NCBI GenBank assembly: GCA_002049455.2
Contig: KV918773.1
Coordinates: forward strand, 124,001 to 188,000
Source: Porphyra umbilicalis
Lineage: Eukaryota > Rhodophyta > Bangiophyceae > Bangiales > Bangiaceae
DNA: 64,000 bases
Reading direction: 5' to 3'
This document shows, piece after piece, positions 42,596-54,100 of the stretch. The stretch's first letter is position 1. Every line of letters starts with the position of its first letter. The notes beneath the pieces were generated by a model. That model ran no database searches and was not told the DNA's origin. It saw only the letters and a list, made by a program, of their open reading frames with translations. The translations under genes and the position numbers were made by a program.

Positions 42596-43097
42596 CGACA
42601 AACAGAACGGTGGTAGCCAACGGCAACCTGATCTTTTCGTGCGCCGCGCCTGCCGACGTACAGCCGCTCAACGTGGCAGCGGCACTAACGAAGGATGACG
42701 TGGCACCCGCCAACACCGTGTCCACACACAGCCAAATGCCTTCAACGACGCAGTGGCTGCCATCAGGGGGCAGGTTCCGAACGGCCAAGCCGTCGGCGAG
42801 CGGATGGCGGGGCAAGAAAATTCGTTGTGTTCTTTTCTGTTCGTTGATTGTAGCCTGAGTGCCCAGCGCCTTCTTTGACAATAACTTTGTCGAGAACTTG
42901 AATTGGATGACGTATCTGGGCTGGCGGCCGTCGCACGAGGAAACAAAGGATCAGTGGTGTATGTAGTCGTTCTCATGCGGGCCAATGACAGGTAATCGAA
43001 TCAAAGAGATACGACACGAAGAAAAAGATCGGGACAACACTTTGGCTGCTATTTGGCGCCGCTGGTACGACGAATGCCCGCCCCAGCCGATAGCTGA

Positions 43098-44762
43098 TTA
43101 GCCCTTGGACATGAGCTCCATGTGCCGGAACGTGAGGACGCCGCAATCGTCACAGTTCTCCTGTGTGCGGCAGGGCACCGTACAAAAGCTCTCATTCTTC
43201 TTGGGCAAGCCGTGCACGGCGGCCTCCCTTTTGGCCCACCTCGAACTTTTCTCGCTCATCTGCTCCTGCGCGCGGCCTCAAGAGTCGTCGAGCTCGACGA
43301 GCCCCGGCGCCAGGATCACCACCTCCAAAAACTAGTGAGCATCAGTGATGTTGACAGGGATGAAGCTTTTGCGGGCCTCGAGCACGAACTCCTTTTTTGT
43401 CCAACGCCGCACTGCGTTGTAGCTGTACCGGCCGTTCTTGACGAACGTGTCAATGAAGAATGTGTTGAATAAGATGTACTGCGGCTTGGGTCGTACAGAT
43501 GATGCAAATTTGAGATGACGGACGCGCAGCAGCTCGATGCACGCTTTGACGACCTCGTCGTTGAACCACTGGTTCGGCAGCGTAAGTTGAAGGTCCTCCA
43601 TCTGCAGAGGAATGGGTCCAATTTCGACCAGCACAGTGGCAACGCCATCGGACGGCGGGCCGATGACGTCAGCCGTAGCCTTGATGGCACACAACGTCAG
43701 CGTCGACAGCGGATCCGCCCGGTCGATGACAACCGGGTCCTCGTCGGCCCTTGCCCTGGCCGGCACCTCCTCAACCACCCCCTCCTCCAGCTGCCACGCG
43801 TCCCTTCCAACCACGGCGACGGACCGACACCTTAACCGACACGTAGGAAGCGCCGTGCAGGCGTCAGGTACCATGCCTCGGCGGCGCATTGTCAAAGGGG
43901 CAGATGAAGAGGATGACGACGACCCGGACCATGTGGCAGACGGCGGTCGTGATGGCGAGCATGACATGGGTGACACAGTGCCATCAAACTCTCGGGGCCC
44001 GTCGCTGGGCATTGAGGCTGCACGTGGGCTGCTTTGCACCGAGCTGGTCTGCTCCACCGGCTCCGCAGCGCCCTCGAGCGCCACCTCGCTCCCACCGTCG
44101 TCAGTGTCGCCGTCGACCGAATCCCCGCTGCTTGCTTCCTCGCCTACTGAGTTGGTCTCATCCTCGTTCGTGCCACTCTCGCCGTCGTCGCTGCCGCTAT
44201 CCTCTTTCCCGCTCACGAGGCCCGCATCATCGTACATCTCAGCGGAGGCGGCACCGTCCTCATTGGCGCCAATGTGCGAGGTGGACTCCAGCGCGGCGGC
44301 CGGCGCGGCTTGCACAGCGGGCGCGACAGGATCGCCGCGGCCTTGTAACGCAACAAGGTGCTTGGTGAGTTGAGCGGTGGACCACCTGAGCGCTTGCTCG
44401 TCGTGAATCGGCGCACGCCCCACCAACTCGTCTGCTGTGGGCAGTTGCGGGGCTGGAGGAGGTGGCCGAACCAATATCTTGACGTGCGCCAGGAGCACCG
44501 ATACCACTTGCCTGTCATACACAATGCTCTGAATGGGCCCGCCGGCCGCCTCCTCCCGACCACAATTATGGCACTTGGAAGGCGTGGCTGGCACCCTTAG
44601 CGTGTTTGAGAACTCGCCGGTCGTGTCTGACCGCAGTTGCCGGGCTTTACCGTCCTCGATTTCTCCACAGGCGGTTGTGTTCCTTAGAAGAACCGTGAGA
44701 TATTGGAACGCTGCCGCAATGATTGACCGTGCACTCACGCACAGCACCAGCACCAGGTCCAA
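43098..44762 (-). pseudogene. Ulp1/SENP-type (C48) cysteine protease with two in-frame stops
   Basis: One minus-strand phase of about 555 codons. The N-terminal half has a CHNCG pair and a long acidic, Ser-rich disordered region. The catalytic half starts near 43640: LQLTLPNQWFNDEVVKACIE (the W-F/L-N-D entry of Ulp1 proteases), NTFFIDTFVKNGRYSYNAVR, RWTKKEF, FIPVNITDAH with the catalytic His (codon 43335-43337), FLEVVILAPGLVELDDS with the catalytic Asp, and QENCDDCGVLTFRHMELM with the nucleophile in D-C-G (Cys codon 43143-43145). These enzymes remove SUMO-like modifiers and are also carried by some DNA transposons. The conserved Trp after the His is replaced by TAG (43332-43334), and a TGA follows at 43278-43280. 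Both are single-codon stops in an otherwise intact frame. Confidence 0.83.
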
Positions 44763-45174
44763 TGGTCTGCATGGCGTTGATCATAGGCTTGGGTGTTTGC
44801 CGGCTCAGCTCAACCGAAATCACGCGGTAGGCGGCCAGAAGCGCCGCAGCATGGCGACCAGGGGCTTCGGAACAATAATTCGGATAAAGCACCGTTCTGT
44901 AAGCAGCGGCCTCCTGCACGCAGCAACATCTCATGTTCATCAGTCTTTCCACGAAAAACCTGAGCATGAGCTGAGCTCTCTAGCAGTGTCCTCCATTTCG
45001 CTCTCACATTGGATGGCGAGAAGGTCCCAACGGATATATCCGGATAAATCTGGATAAATCCCAGATTCTGCTGAGAAGTCCGGATTCTGAAAGGCCCTGA
45101 TGGCGGCACGTCGAGCTCTCCTCGCGTTTCCATTTTATTTCGACGCGCTCCAGCGCGTGCTTCACCGTGTCCGT
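44763..45174. other. Spacer with GGATAAATC-type short repeats
   Basis: Between two minus-strand frames. Around 45028-45090 it has CGGATATATCCGGATAAATC followed by a further TGGATAAATCC and GTCCGGATTC, the third cluster of this kind in the window. It could be promoter DNA for the Ulp1-like gene. No coding sequence recognised. Confidence 0.35.
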
Positions 45175-45849
45175 TTAGCCGCTGCCCTTCACGCCCCTGC
45201 AGGTGCAGAAGGCGGCGACGTTGCCCTTGAGCAGTGCCGGCCACACGCAGATAAGGTCTAAAGCCTCGACAAAGCCAATGACGTGGGCGCCGTGGACGCA
45301 GCCCCCATCAAGCTCGTCATCGCCGCCCATACGCGCGTCGAGCTCGACGGCAACTCGGAGGTCGGAAAGAAAGACCGCGACAAACTCCTCCTCGCAGAAC
45401 GCACGCTCCATCTTGGTGGGCTGGCGTGGCTTCTTCGGGCTGGTGGTCATCCCGGCAGACGACGTGGCCGCCTTCGGTCGGCTGCAGCGGCTCGTTGGCT
45501 GTGGCTTGGAGAGCGCAGACGGCGTTGGTGCCGCTCCCGGTCCGATGGCGTTCACGTGTGTTGGCGCAGAGAGGATGGCGCCTTGCGCGCTGTCGGGCGG
45601 CCCGCCGCCATTGGCGTCGTAGCCATCGTCGTGCGTGGCCCCCGGGGTTGCGCTAACCGCTGCGTCTCCCGCCTCGTAGTTGGCAATGTAGTCTTCGTAG
45701 GCGCTCTTAGCCTGGACGAGCAGAGCTTGCGACTAGTCACCATGCCGGAGATACGCGTCCTCAGCATCGTTCTCAATTGGCAGAAAGCTCTGAAGAAAGC
45801 CGCACATGAGGAGGCGCCGGAGCGGTTGGCAGTCGGCATCGCGCTCCAT
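45175..45849 (-). CDS. Unrecognised protein, one in-frame stop
   Basis: Minus-strand phase from ATG 45847-45849: MERDADCQPLRRLLMCGFLQ, then ...NDAEDAYLRHGD, TAG at 45733-45735, SQALLVQAKSAYEDYIANYE, a Pro/Ser/Ala linker, KKPRQPTKMERAFCEEEF, VAVFLSDLRVAVELDARMGG and ALLKGNVAAFCTCRGVKGSG. The composition is natural and phase is kept across the stop, which argues for a real but decayed (or TAG-interrupted) gene of about 224 codons. It sits upstream of, and parallel to, the Ulp1-like gene, so the two could belong to one transposable element. No domain recognised. Confidence 0.4.
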
Positions 45850-45959
45850 GGTACCCTTTTGGGGACAGCCGCGGACAGGAAGAGGGGGGTGAGGCGGTGG
45901 CGGTGGGGGGGGGAGATAGCGCAGCACGGAGGGATGGTGTAATGGCGTAGGCTCAGAAC

Positions 45960-46676
45960 TGAAATGCATGAGATGGGAGTTGTACGTGTCGAGAGAACCG
46001 GGAAGATGTGGTCAGGGGTGTTGGCACTGGGGAGGTTGCTGGTCCTAGGGATGCAGACATCGCTCCGCGGTCAGGAGCGAGTGAGCGCCACGTCGGCGTA
46101 AAGATCGCACCCGCCAGCGCGCGCGCGCGCTCCGGCACCCTCGAATCAGGGCCCGCACGTGGAGGTTGTGTCTGTTGACGAGGGGTCCTGGCAGGTGCGA
46201 AGTGGCCCGATGTTCTCTCCCCTGTCACGTTTCATAAAAGATGATCATTGGCGCGGCATTTGCTGACAGCGAAGGATGGTCCAATCGCCCGGTGCTTGTG
46301 ACTATCAAGCACCCTTCCGTCAGAGTGTTGCAGAGGTCGTTCCTGGAGCCTGAACTTTGGGCCATGAGCGGCCAAAACTTAGCAATAGCGGCCTGTGCAA
46401 AGAGGCCCCTTACCCCCGTAACGCCTCCGCCAGAGGAACTCGGAATTGTGGAGTGTCGCTCTCTTATTGGCCAGGACACAGTCAAGGCATCATTGGAAGG
46501 GGACGTACCGTGCCGCCGCTGTGCGTCCCTGCCGCCGGTTTTGTCCACGGCCGTTGTGCTTCCGACGCACCGCCGGCGCCACCAGCCTGGCGCTAGTTCC
46601 TGTGGCTACGCTGTGACCAGTGGCGCCAAAATGGCATCGACGAGGGAGCTGAGCTGGTGTTGCTGCTTGGGTCGCA
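45960..46676 (+). other. Unassigned interval
   Basis: Frames are open on both strands (plus 46241-46810, minus 46225-46548), with no family recognised and ambiguous composition. Confidence 0.25.
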
Positions 46677-48204
46677 GTGGGCGCAGGCTCGCGATGGGCC
46701 AGTGCCTGCGCCTCGTTGGCCCGAGGGCTTTTGGCGCCTTGTGGGGAGCTGGCAAAACGTACCAGGTTTTTCTGTCTACCAACGGAGTCTTTCGCCACCG
46801 GTGGGGCTGAGTTAAACGTATCTTCGCGGAATCCTCGGCGTCCGGACGTCAGGTGCCAGCGCTCGTGTCGTTGGTTTGGTGACGGAGAGAGGACGCCTGG
46901 TGAGCGGGCGGTGCCTCGTCGTCGGCTGCGGTATCTCATGGATGACGTGGGGGCTACGGGATTGGAGAGTGCAGATATCGACATGGCAGCGCCCTCTGAT
47001 ATGCCACCTCGAGGAAACCTCTTTCCGAAGCCTAGCAACTCGTTTCACGTCTACGCGGCGAATGCAAGCAAGGTGGCGAAGCCAAAAGCGACAGCGGCGG
47101 CTTACTTAGAGAAAAGACGGACGGCGGCAGCGCGGCGGGCAGAGAAGTCAGAGAAGGCTGCTCGTGATCGTGCCGCGGCTGGTTTTCCACCCTGACGTCC
47201 TCGACCTTCGCACAAGGCCGCTTTCCCGCGCCCTGTCACTTGCGCTGCCGGTGGCACAACTGGCGACTCAACAGTCGTACTATCGGCGGCACCTGCCCTG
47301 CCTAATGCGCCGGCACAGGTGGTGACACTTCTACTGTTGGCCACCCCTACCTCCCTTCCGGTATTGGCCTTCCCCGCAGCGCCCCCCGCGGTGGCGGCGG
47401 GGTCTCCTCTGGCATTTTGAACGGATGATGTCGAGTCCTCTATGACGCACACATCATCGCGTGCTTCTGCGACCGCGCCGATGCCCGCCGCGATGGCGAC
47501 TTTCTCTCTGCCCTTGGCGACGCTCACACCTGCTGTGGCGCCCGCGCCGCCCCCTGACTCGATGGTGACGATTATTCCGGCCAACGTCACGACGGTACCT
47601 ACTGTGATGCCGGCGAGGGCTAAAATTCCGCTGCCGCGCGCAACGCAGACAACTTTATTGGCTTTGAGGACAAGGCCGGTGCCTCCGGCTTTGAGCGTCC
47701 CGGTGCTTGAAATGGCGCCGGCGGCCTCCTTGTCGCCCGCAGGACCCTCAGCCCCGGTTGTCCAAACGCACACGCTTGCTGCTGCCCCTGAAGCGTCGGC
47801 GGTGGCCGCGGGCTGTGGAGGCTGGCCGCCTTTAACGGCTGCAGCATGAGGCCCTCGGGGTGGTGCCACCAGTGCCCGCGCACTTGTGAACGCTGCTGCC
47901 CTCCAGTCGGCGGCATTAATCCTGCTCGTGCCGTGACCGCTACGGTACGGGCCGACGCCAATGCCGTCGCCAGCCCCTCCACAAGTGAAGGGTGCTTTTT
48001 CTCAGACTGGCGTGAGGTCAAATTCTTCGACTGGCGAATTGACGAGCTGAAGGCTGCGGCCAAGAAGCGCCTTGCCGCCACCAACTTGCAGCTGAAGGAC
48101 TTAAGAAAGCAACAGACGGAAGCGTCTGTCCACACAGAAGAGTTCAAGCGCATTCTCAGCGAATTGCTGAAGGCTGTCAACTGTGTCGGCACTGCCCTTG
48201 GTGA
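46677..48204 (+). CDS. Unrecognised Ala-rich protein with C-terminal coiled coil, broken off by copia fragment C
   Basis: The plus-strand frame 46677-47195 includes PSDMPPRGNLFPKPSNSFHV, then KPKATAAAYLEKRRTAAARR and KSEKAARDRAAAG. The same phase continues to 47849 as Pro/Ala/Val-rich sequence with in-phase stops near 47193 and 47418. A second phase from about 47930 reads GCFFSDWREVKFFDWRIDEL, KAAAKKRLAATNLQLKDLRK and EFKRILSELLKAVNCVG, a strongly helical, coiled-coil-like segment. It ends where copia fragment C begins at about 48205. It may be one gene with frameshifts or introns, or two pieces. No family recognised. The minus strand is also open at 47102-47869 and is taken as a shadow. Confidence 0.35.
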
Positions 48205-50540
48205 TGTTTTCTTCGTCATCCATAAGAAGGTAGAGGCATGCATCCGGGTCGAAGTTCTTAAACCCCTGCGACTTGAGTAAGTCGTCGAGCTTAGCGTACC
48301 ACATGAGGGGGCTTGCTTAAGCCCATACAGCGCATTGAGAAGACGACACACTTTGTCAGGATACGTCGGATCGACATAGCCGTGTGGCTGCTCCATGCAG
48401 ACCTCCTCGTCAAGGTCGCCGTGAAGAGATGCCGTCTTGGCGTCCATCTGATATTGCTCCCATCCGTTCGCAGCCGTCATTGCCAGGGTACATCCGATGG
48501 TAGTGAACTTGGCCACCGGCGCAAACATCTCATTGAAGTCGAGCCCCTTGATCTGCCGGTTCCCCAAGAAACAAAGGCGCACCTTGTGCCGCGTCGTGTT
48601 GTTCCCGTTCTTTTCAACCTCGTTCTTGACCTCGTTAACCCACTTGCCCCTCAGCACGCGTCGACTGGCCGGGCGATCCGTCAAGCGCCAAGTATCTTCT
48701 TGCGGATGGCCTCCATCTCCTCGTCCATGAAAGTTTGCCACTTAGCCGATTCTTGCCCTTGAACGGGTTGCACGTACGTCGTGGGCGCCTCATGAGCAAC
48801 CAGGCTCACCGGGCGCCATTACTCGACAGGAGGCTGCCGCGCTCTGCCGCTCTGACCGAGCGTGTCTTGAGAGCCGCCTCAACCTTGATTGTCGTCCGCG
48901 GACTTGTCAGATCCATCGTCTTGCTTGCCATCCTTGTCGTCATTGTCAGCATCTACGTCTTCGCCGTCGCTTGCAGAACGCAAGCCCGTCTCAACTTCGA
49001 CAACTTCGTCTTCGGGAAGCTCCTCCGCTACTTCTGCGACCTCGCTTACGTTCGTCTCGGCGAACACGACGCTTCGTGCGTTGACGACCTTGCCGTCGTC
49101 AAGGAGGACCTTGTACGCCTTGCTGCCGTCGGGATAGCCTAAGAAGACGCCCTTCGCCGCCTTCTCGCCAAACTTGCCGTCGATAAGACTGTTATGCAGC
49201 ACCACCCAGCATGTCGACCCAAACACCCGCATGTGGCTTACATTGGGCTTATTTCCGGTCCACAGCTCAAAAGGCGCCTTGCCGACGGGAAGCGCCCGGC
49301 TAGTGACGCAGTTCTTGATGTACACCGCCGTCTTGATGGCATCCGCCCCAAGATCCTGATCGACGTTCTTGTGTCGCATCATGGTGCGATCTATCCCTAC
49401 GAGAACTGGGTTGAGCCGCTCAGCAACCTCGTTCTGCTGCGGCGTGTCGGGCATCGTGGTCTGGTGCGTCTTGCCGTTTCCATCGTGAAGAGCGTTGAGT
49501 GTGTTCGACACATGCTCGCTGCCATTGTCGGAGCGTAGGTCCTTGATCTTGGTTCCCGTGTGCAGCTGGGCCTTAGTCAGCCACTTCTTGTACTCAGAGA
49601 GCAGATCGCCCTTCTTCTGCAGGAAGACCACGTCGGTCCAACAAGAGAAGACGTCGGTGAAGGTTCCGAAGTAGAGCGCACCGCCACGCGACGGCTCTGA
49701 CATTGGCCCGCCCAGGTCCGAGTGCTTGAGCTGCAGGCGCTTGGTCACTCGACATCCTCCTGCCTCAGGCATGGGCGTCTTACCAGCCATCCCATACACG
49801 CACGGCTCGCAGATGTCCGTGACCGCCATGGAAGAGCACTTTAGTCCGTTAATATCATTGTTTTTGATCATCCGCTCAACTCCAGCCACGTTGACGTGCC
49901 CAAGGCGCTCATGCCAGAGCTGAAGAGAGGCCACCGCAGCAATATCCAACAGTGGGGCCATTTCAAGCGAAAGAACGCGCGGTTTTGCGTGCTGAACGAA
50001 GCGACCTTGTCGCACATCTTGATGATCGTCTGACAGCCCTTGAATGCCACTTTCGCACCGCATTCCTCCATCTTGCCGACCGACATCCGGTTGAAGCCCA
50101 TTGTAGGAACATGAAGTACTCTCTCCAACTTGATCTTTCGCGTCTTGCCTCGAACGATGACATTCAGCACGACGGTTTCGACACCCCCCGTGGCTACGGA
50201 CCCCTTGTCATCCATCGTGACGCTCCGTCCCGTGGTCTTCTGGTAGTCGTCGAAGCACGCGCGCATCCAGCACATGTGTGCAGACACCGCAGAATGGACC
50301 GGCCACGACTTGGAGATGTCATCGCTGTCAGCCGCATTGCCCACCGGACAGATGGCGTCGTCGCTGTCGCTCCCATCGTCAGCCGCAACAGCTGCCACCT
50401 TGTCCGGCCTCTGCCTCTTGGCCTTGAGCTCTGGGCAATTGTGAGAGATGTGCCAAAACTTATGACAGTAGTAGCACTCGACCTTTGTGAGGTCACTACG
50501 GCGGCCTCGACCTCGATAGTTGGCGCAGACGGGTGCCATC
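48205..50540 (-). mobile_element. Copia fragment C (family 1), no LTRs
   Basis: Minus-strand internal part of a family-1 element, close in sequence to A and B. It runs from the zinc-knuckle end of gag (about 50.5 kb) through protease and integrase (about 50.3-49.0 kb) into reverse transcriptase (about 48.7-48.2 kb). The 3' half of RT, RNase H, most of gag and both LTRs are absent, so it is a fossil fragment with several further breaks. The left edge joins an unrelated coiled-coil reading frame; the right edge is followed by 124 bp of other DNA and then element A in the opposite orientation. Confidence 0.85.
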
Positions 50541-50664
50541 GTTCCCGGTTCTGCCCACTCGCTTTTTTGGGTTACTTCTTGGTAGCCTCGAGGCGACTCA
50601 GGCGCGAGATGTGTCTCCAAGAAGCCGCCATCGGGGGTTACAAAGAGAGTCATACGGTTGATCG
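50541..50664. other. Host sequence between fragment C and element A
   Basis: 124 bp of mixed composition ending in target 5-mer GATCG. On the minus strand it reads ...NRMTLFVTPDGGFLETHLAP, which is protein-like, but no family is recognised. Confidence 0.4.
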
Positions 50665-51083
50665 TGTTGGACTGTGATGATCGTCGCCGGCTCCACTGGC
50701 GGTTCGCGGTTGGACGATGGTCGATGACCCTTATGGTACCCCACGTGGTACATTTGCAAGACGTGGTCAAGTTGCACACATTCGTGTTGGGTGATCTTGG
50801 GGCGTTACTTTTGGCATGTTTTGGATTTGATCTTCGCATTGCTCCAGTGGCTTTTGATTTGGTGAGTGATTCGATTTGGTGCGAGGGCGTGGGCGTCGGT
50901 GCGGGCGCGAAAGAGGGGAGCACCTGGGCCGGTAGGGACTATTTGAGAGGTGGTCTCGGTTGGGAGAGGCGGGCGAACCTTAGGACAACCAACAAAGCAC
51001 GTTCGCACACACACACACAAGCTCAAGCCAGTCAACCACTTCACCGTGGTCCCCCAACCCCTATTCCCACTGCGTTTTCAACA
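50665..51083 (+). repeat. Element A 5' LTR
   Basis: 419 bp from TGTTGGACTG to TTTTCAACA, containing a (CA)n run near its end. Preceded by GATCG. Confidence 0.96.
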
Positions 51084-51101
51084 GATTATGGGCCCAGAGC
51101 C
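51084..51101 (+). other. Element A primer-binding site (tRNA-iMet internal region)
   Basis: GATTATGGGCCCAGAGCC immediately follows the LTR. It is complementary to the anticodon stem-loop of eukaryotic initiator tRNA-Met, which in plants and many eukaryotes reads CUGGGCCCAUAACCC, apart from one base. Element B has the matching GGTTATGGGCCCAG. Priming from this internal (half-tRNA) site is known for Drosophila copia and Ty5. Confidence 0.8.
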
Positions 51102-54100
51102 GGGGCTGTGACAAGAGCAAGGTGTGCCAGCTGTTGTCGCGGCGGTCGCGGCAAGTGCGAAGAGGACGAGGTCAAGGTTGTTCAAGGACGTGACGGTCAA
51201 GGAGCACGGCTCGGCAAGGTCGGGCGCTGCGACAAGAAGACATCATGGACGGAGGCGCTGCCGGCATGGGCGGCATCAAGATCGACAAGTTGACGGAGAC
51301 GAACTTCCACGAATGGCGTCAGCGCATTAAGATGGTCCTCGCGCTGCGCGACCTGGACGATGTGCTTGACGAAGACGGAAAGCCTTCGGACGCGGAGACC
51401 CGCGAGTTGGCGGTGTGGAAGCGTCGAGACACGAAGGCGAGCGCTATCATCGGGCTCACCCTTGGATCTGAGCAGCTCGAGCACGTGTCGGGCCGCAAGA
51501 CGACGGCGAAAATATGGTCGACGCTGCAAGGTGTCTTCCAGCGCAAGAGTTTAATGAACAAGATGAAGGCGCGACGCGAGTTCTACACCGTCGAAATGAC
51601 CGTCGGCGAGGGCATGCTGGGCTACATCAACCGCGTGCGCAACCTCGGCGAGAACCTCAAGGCCATGGGCGGCGAGGTGACGGAGATGGACGTTGCCATG
51701 AGCGTCCTCAACGGGCTGACGTCAAAGTACGAGAACCTGCTGGTGGCTCTCGACGCCAAGAGCGAGGACGAGCTGAGCCTCGACTTTGTCAAGAGCCGCT
51801 TGTTTCAGGAGGAGCGGCGGCAGGCGGACAAGTCACTGGCGACAAAGCGAATTGGCGACATGGCACTCGTCGGCGCCAACTATCGAGGTCAAGGCCGCCG
51901 TAGTGACCTCACAAAGGTCGAGTGCTACTACTGCCATACGTTTGGGCACAACTCTCGCGATTGCCCAGAGCTCAAGGCCAAGAAGCAGAGAAAGGACAAG
52001 GTGGCCGCGATTGCGGCTGACGATGGTAGCGACAGCGACGACGCCATCTGTCTGGTGGGCAATGTAGCTGACACCGATGACAACTCCAAGAAGTGGCTGG
52101 TCGATTCTGCGGCGTCTGCACACATGTGCTGGATGCGCGGGTACTTCGACGACTACCAGAAGACCACGGGACGGAGCGTCACGATGGGTGACAAGGGGTC
52201 CGTAGCCACGGCGGGCGTCGGAACCGTCGTGCTCAATGTCATCGTTCACGACAAGACGCGCAAGATCAAGTTGGAGAGAGTACTTCATGTTCCTACAATG
52301 GGCTTCAACCCCATGTCGGTCGGCATGATGGAGGAGCGTGGGGCGGAAGTGGCATTCAAGGGCTGTCAGACGGTCATCAAGATGAACGAGAAGACTGCTG
52401 CGTGCGGCACTCGTAAGAACGGGCTCTACCACCTGGACAAGGCCCCATTGTCGGATATTGCTGCGGTGGCCTCTCTTCAGCTCTGGCATGAGCGCCTTGG
52501 GCACGTCAACGTGGCTGGCGTTGAGCGGATGATCAAAAACAAGGACATCGATGGACTCAAGTGCTCTTCCATGGCGGTCAAGGACGTCTGCGAGCCGTAC
52601 GTGTATGGAATGGCGGCTATGACGCCTATGCCTAGTGCAGGAAGAGGTCGAGTGACCAAGCGCCTGCAGCTCAAGCACTCGGACCTGGGCGGGCCAATGT
52701 CAGAGCCGTCGCGTGGCGGTGCGCTCTACTTCGGAACCTTCACCGACGTCTTCTCTTGTTGGACCGACGTGGTCTTCCTGCAGAAGAAGGGCGATCTGCT
52801 CTCTGAGTACAAGAAGTGGCTGACTAAGGCCCAGCTGCACACGGGAACCAAAATCAAGATCCTGCGATGCGACAATGGCGGCGAGTACGTGTCGAACGCA
52901 CTCAGCGCTCTTCACGATGAGAACGGCACGACGCACCAGACCACGGTGCCCGACACGCCGCAGCAGAACGAGGTTGCTGAGCGGCTCAACCGAGTTCTCG
53001 TGGAGATGATTCGCACCATGATGCGAAACAAGGACGTCGATCAGGATCTTTGGGCGGATGCCATCAAGACGGCGGTGTACATCAAGAACCGCGTCACGAC
53101 CAGGGCGCTTCCCGTTGGCAAGACGCCTTTTGAGCTGTGGACCGGGAATAAGCCCAATGTAAGCCACATGCGGGTGTTTGGGTCGACATGCTGGGTGGTG
53201 CTGCATAACAGTCTTATCGACGGCAAGTTTGGCGACAAGGCGGCGAAGGGCGTCTTCTTAGGCTATCCCGACGGCAGCAAGGCGTACAAGGTCCTCCTTG
53301 ACGACGGCAAGGTCGTCAACGCACGAAGCGTCGTGTTCGCCGAGACGAACGTAAGCGAGGTCGCAGAAGTAGCGGAGGAGCTTCCCGAAGACGAAGTTGT
53401 CGAAGTTGAGACGGGCTTGCGTTCTGCAAGCGACGGCGAAGACGTAGATGCTGACAATGACGACAAGGATGGCAAGCAAGACGATGGATCTGACAAGTCC
53501 GCGGACGACAATCAAGGTTGAGGCGGCTCTCAAGACACGCTCGGTCAGAGCGGCAGAGCGCGGCAGCCTCCTGTCGAGTAATGGCGCCCGGTGAGCCTGG
53601 TTGCTCATGAGGCGCCCACGACGTACGCGCCAGCCGTTCAAGGGCAAGAATCGGCTAATTGGAAGATTGCTATGGACGAGCAGATGGAAGTTATCCGCAA
53701 GAACAAGACTTGGCGCTTGACGGATCGCCCGGCCAGTCGACGCGTGCTGAAGGTCAAGTGGGTTTACAAGGTCAAGAACGAGGTTGACAAGAACGGGAAC
53801 AACACGACGCGGCACAAGGCGCGCCTGTGCTTCATTGGGAACCGGCAGATCAAGGGGCTCGACTTCAATGAGATGTTTGCGCCGGTGGCCAAGTTTACCA
53901 CCATTCATTGCATCCTGGCGATGACGGCTGCGAACGGGTGGGAGCTACATCAGATGGACGTCAAGACGGCATTCCTCAACGGCGACCTTGACGAGGAGGT
54001 CTACATGGAGCAGCCAGACGGCTATGTCGATCCGACGTATCCTGACAAGGTGTGTCGTCTCCTTGAAGCGCTGTATGGGCTGAAGCAAGCCCCCAAGATG

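Noticed and set aside
43098-44762. Reading the Ulp1-like protease as the protease of a Polinton or other virus-like element
   Set aside because: The sequence follows eukaryotic Ulp1/SENP (N-D entry motif, acidic disordered N-terminus), and no polymerase B, packaging ATPase or capsid-type frame is found nearby.
47102-47869. 255-codon minus-strand Ala/Gly/Val-rich frame
   Set aside because: The plus strand keeps phase into a charged, helical C-terminus, so the minus frame is judged a shadow.
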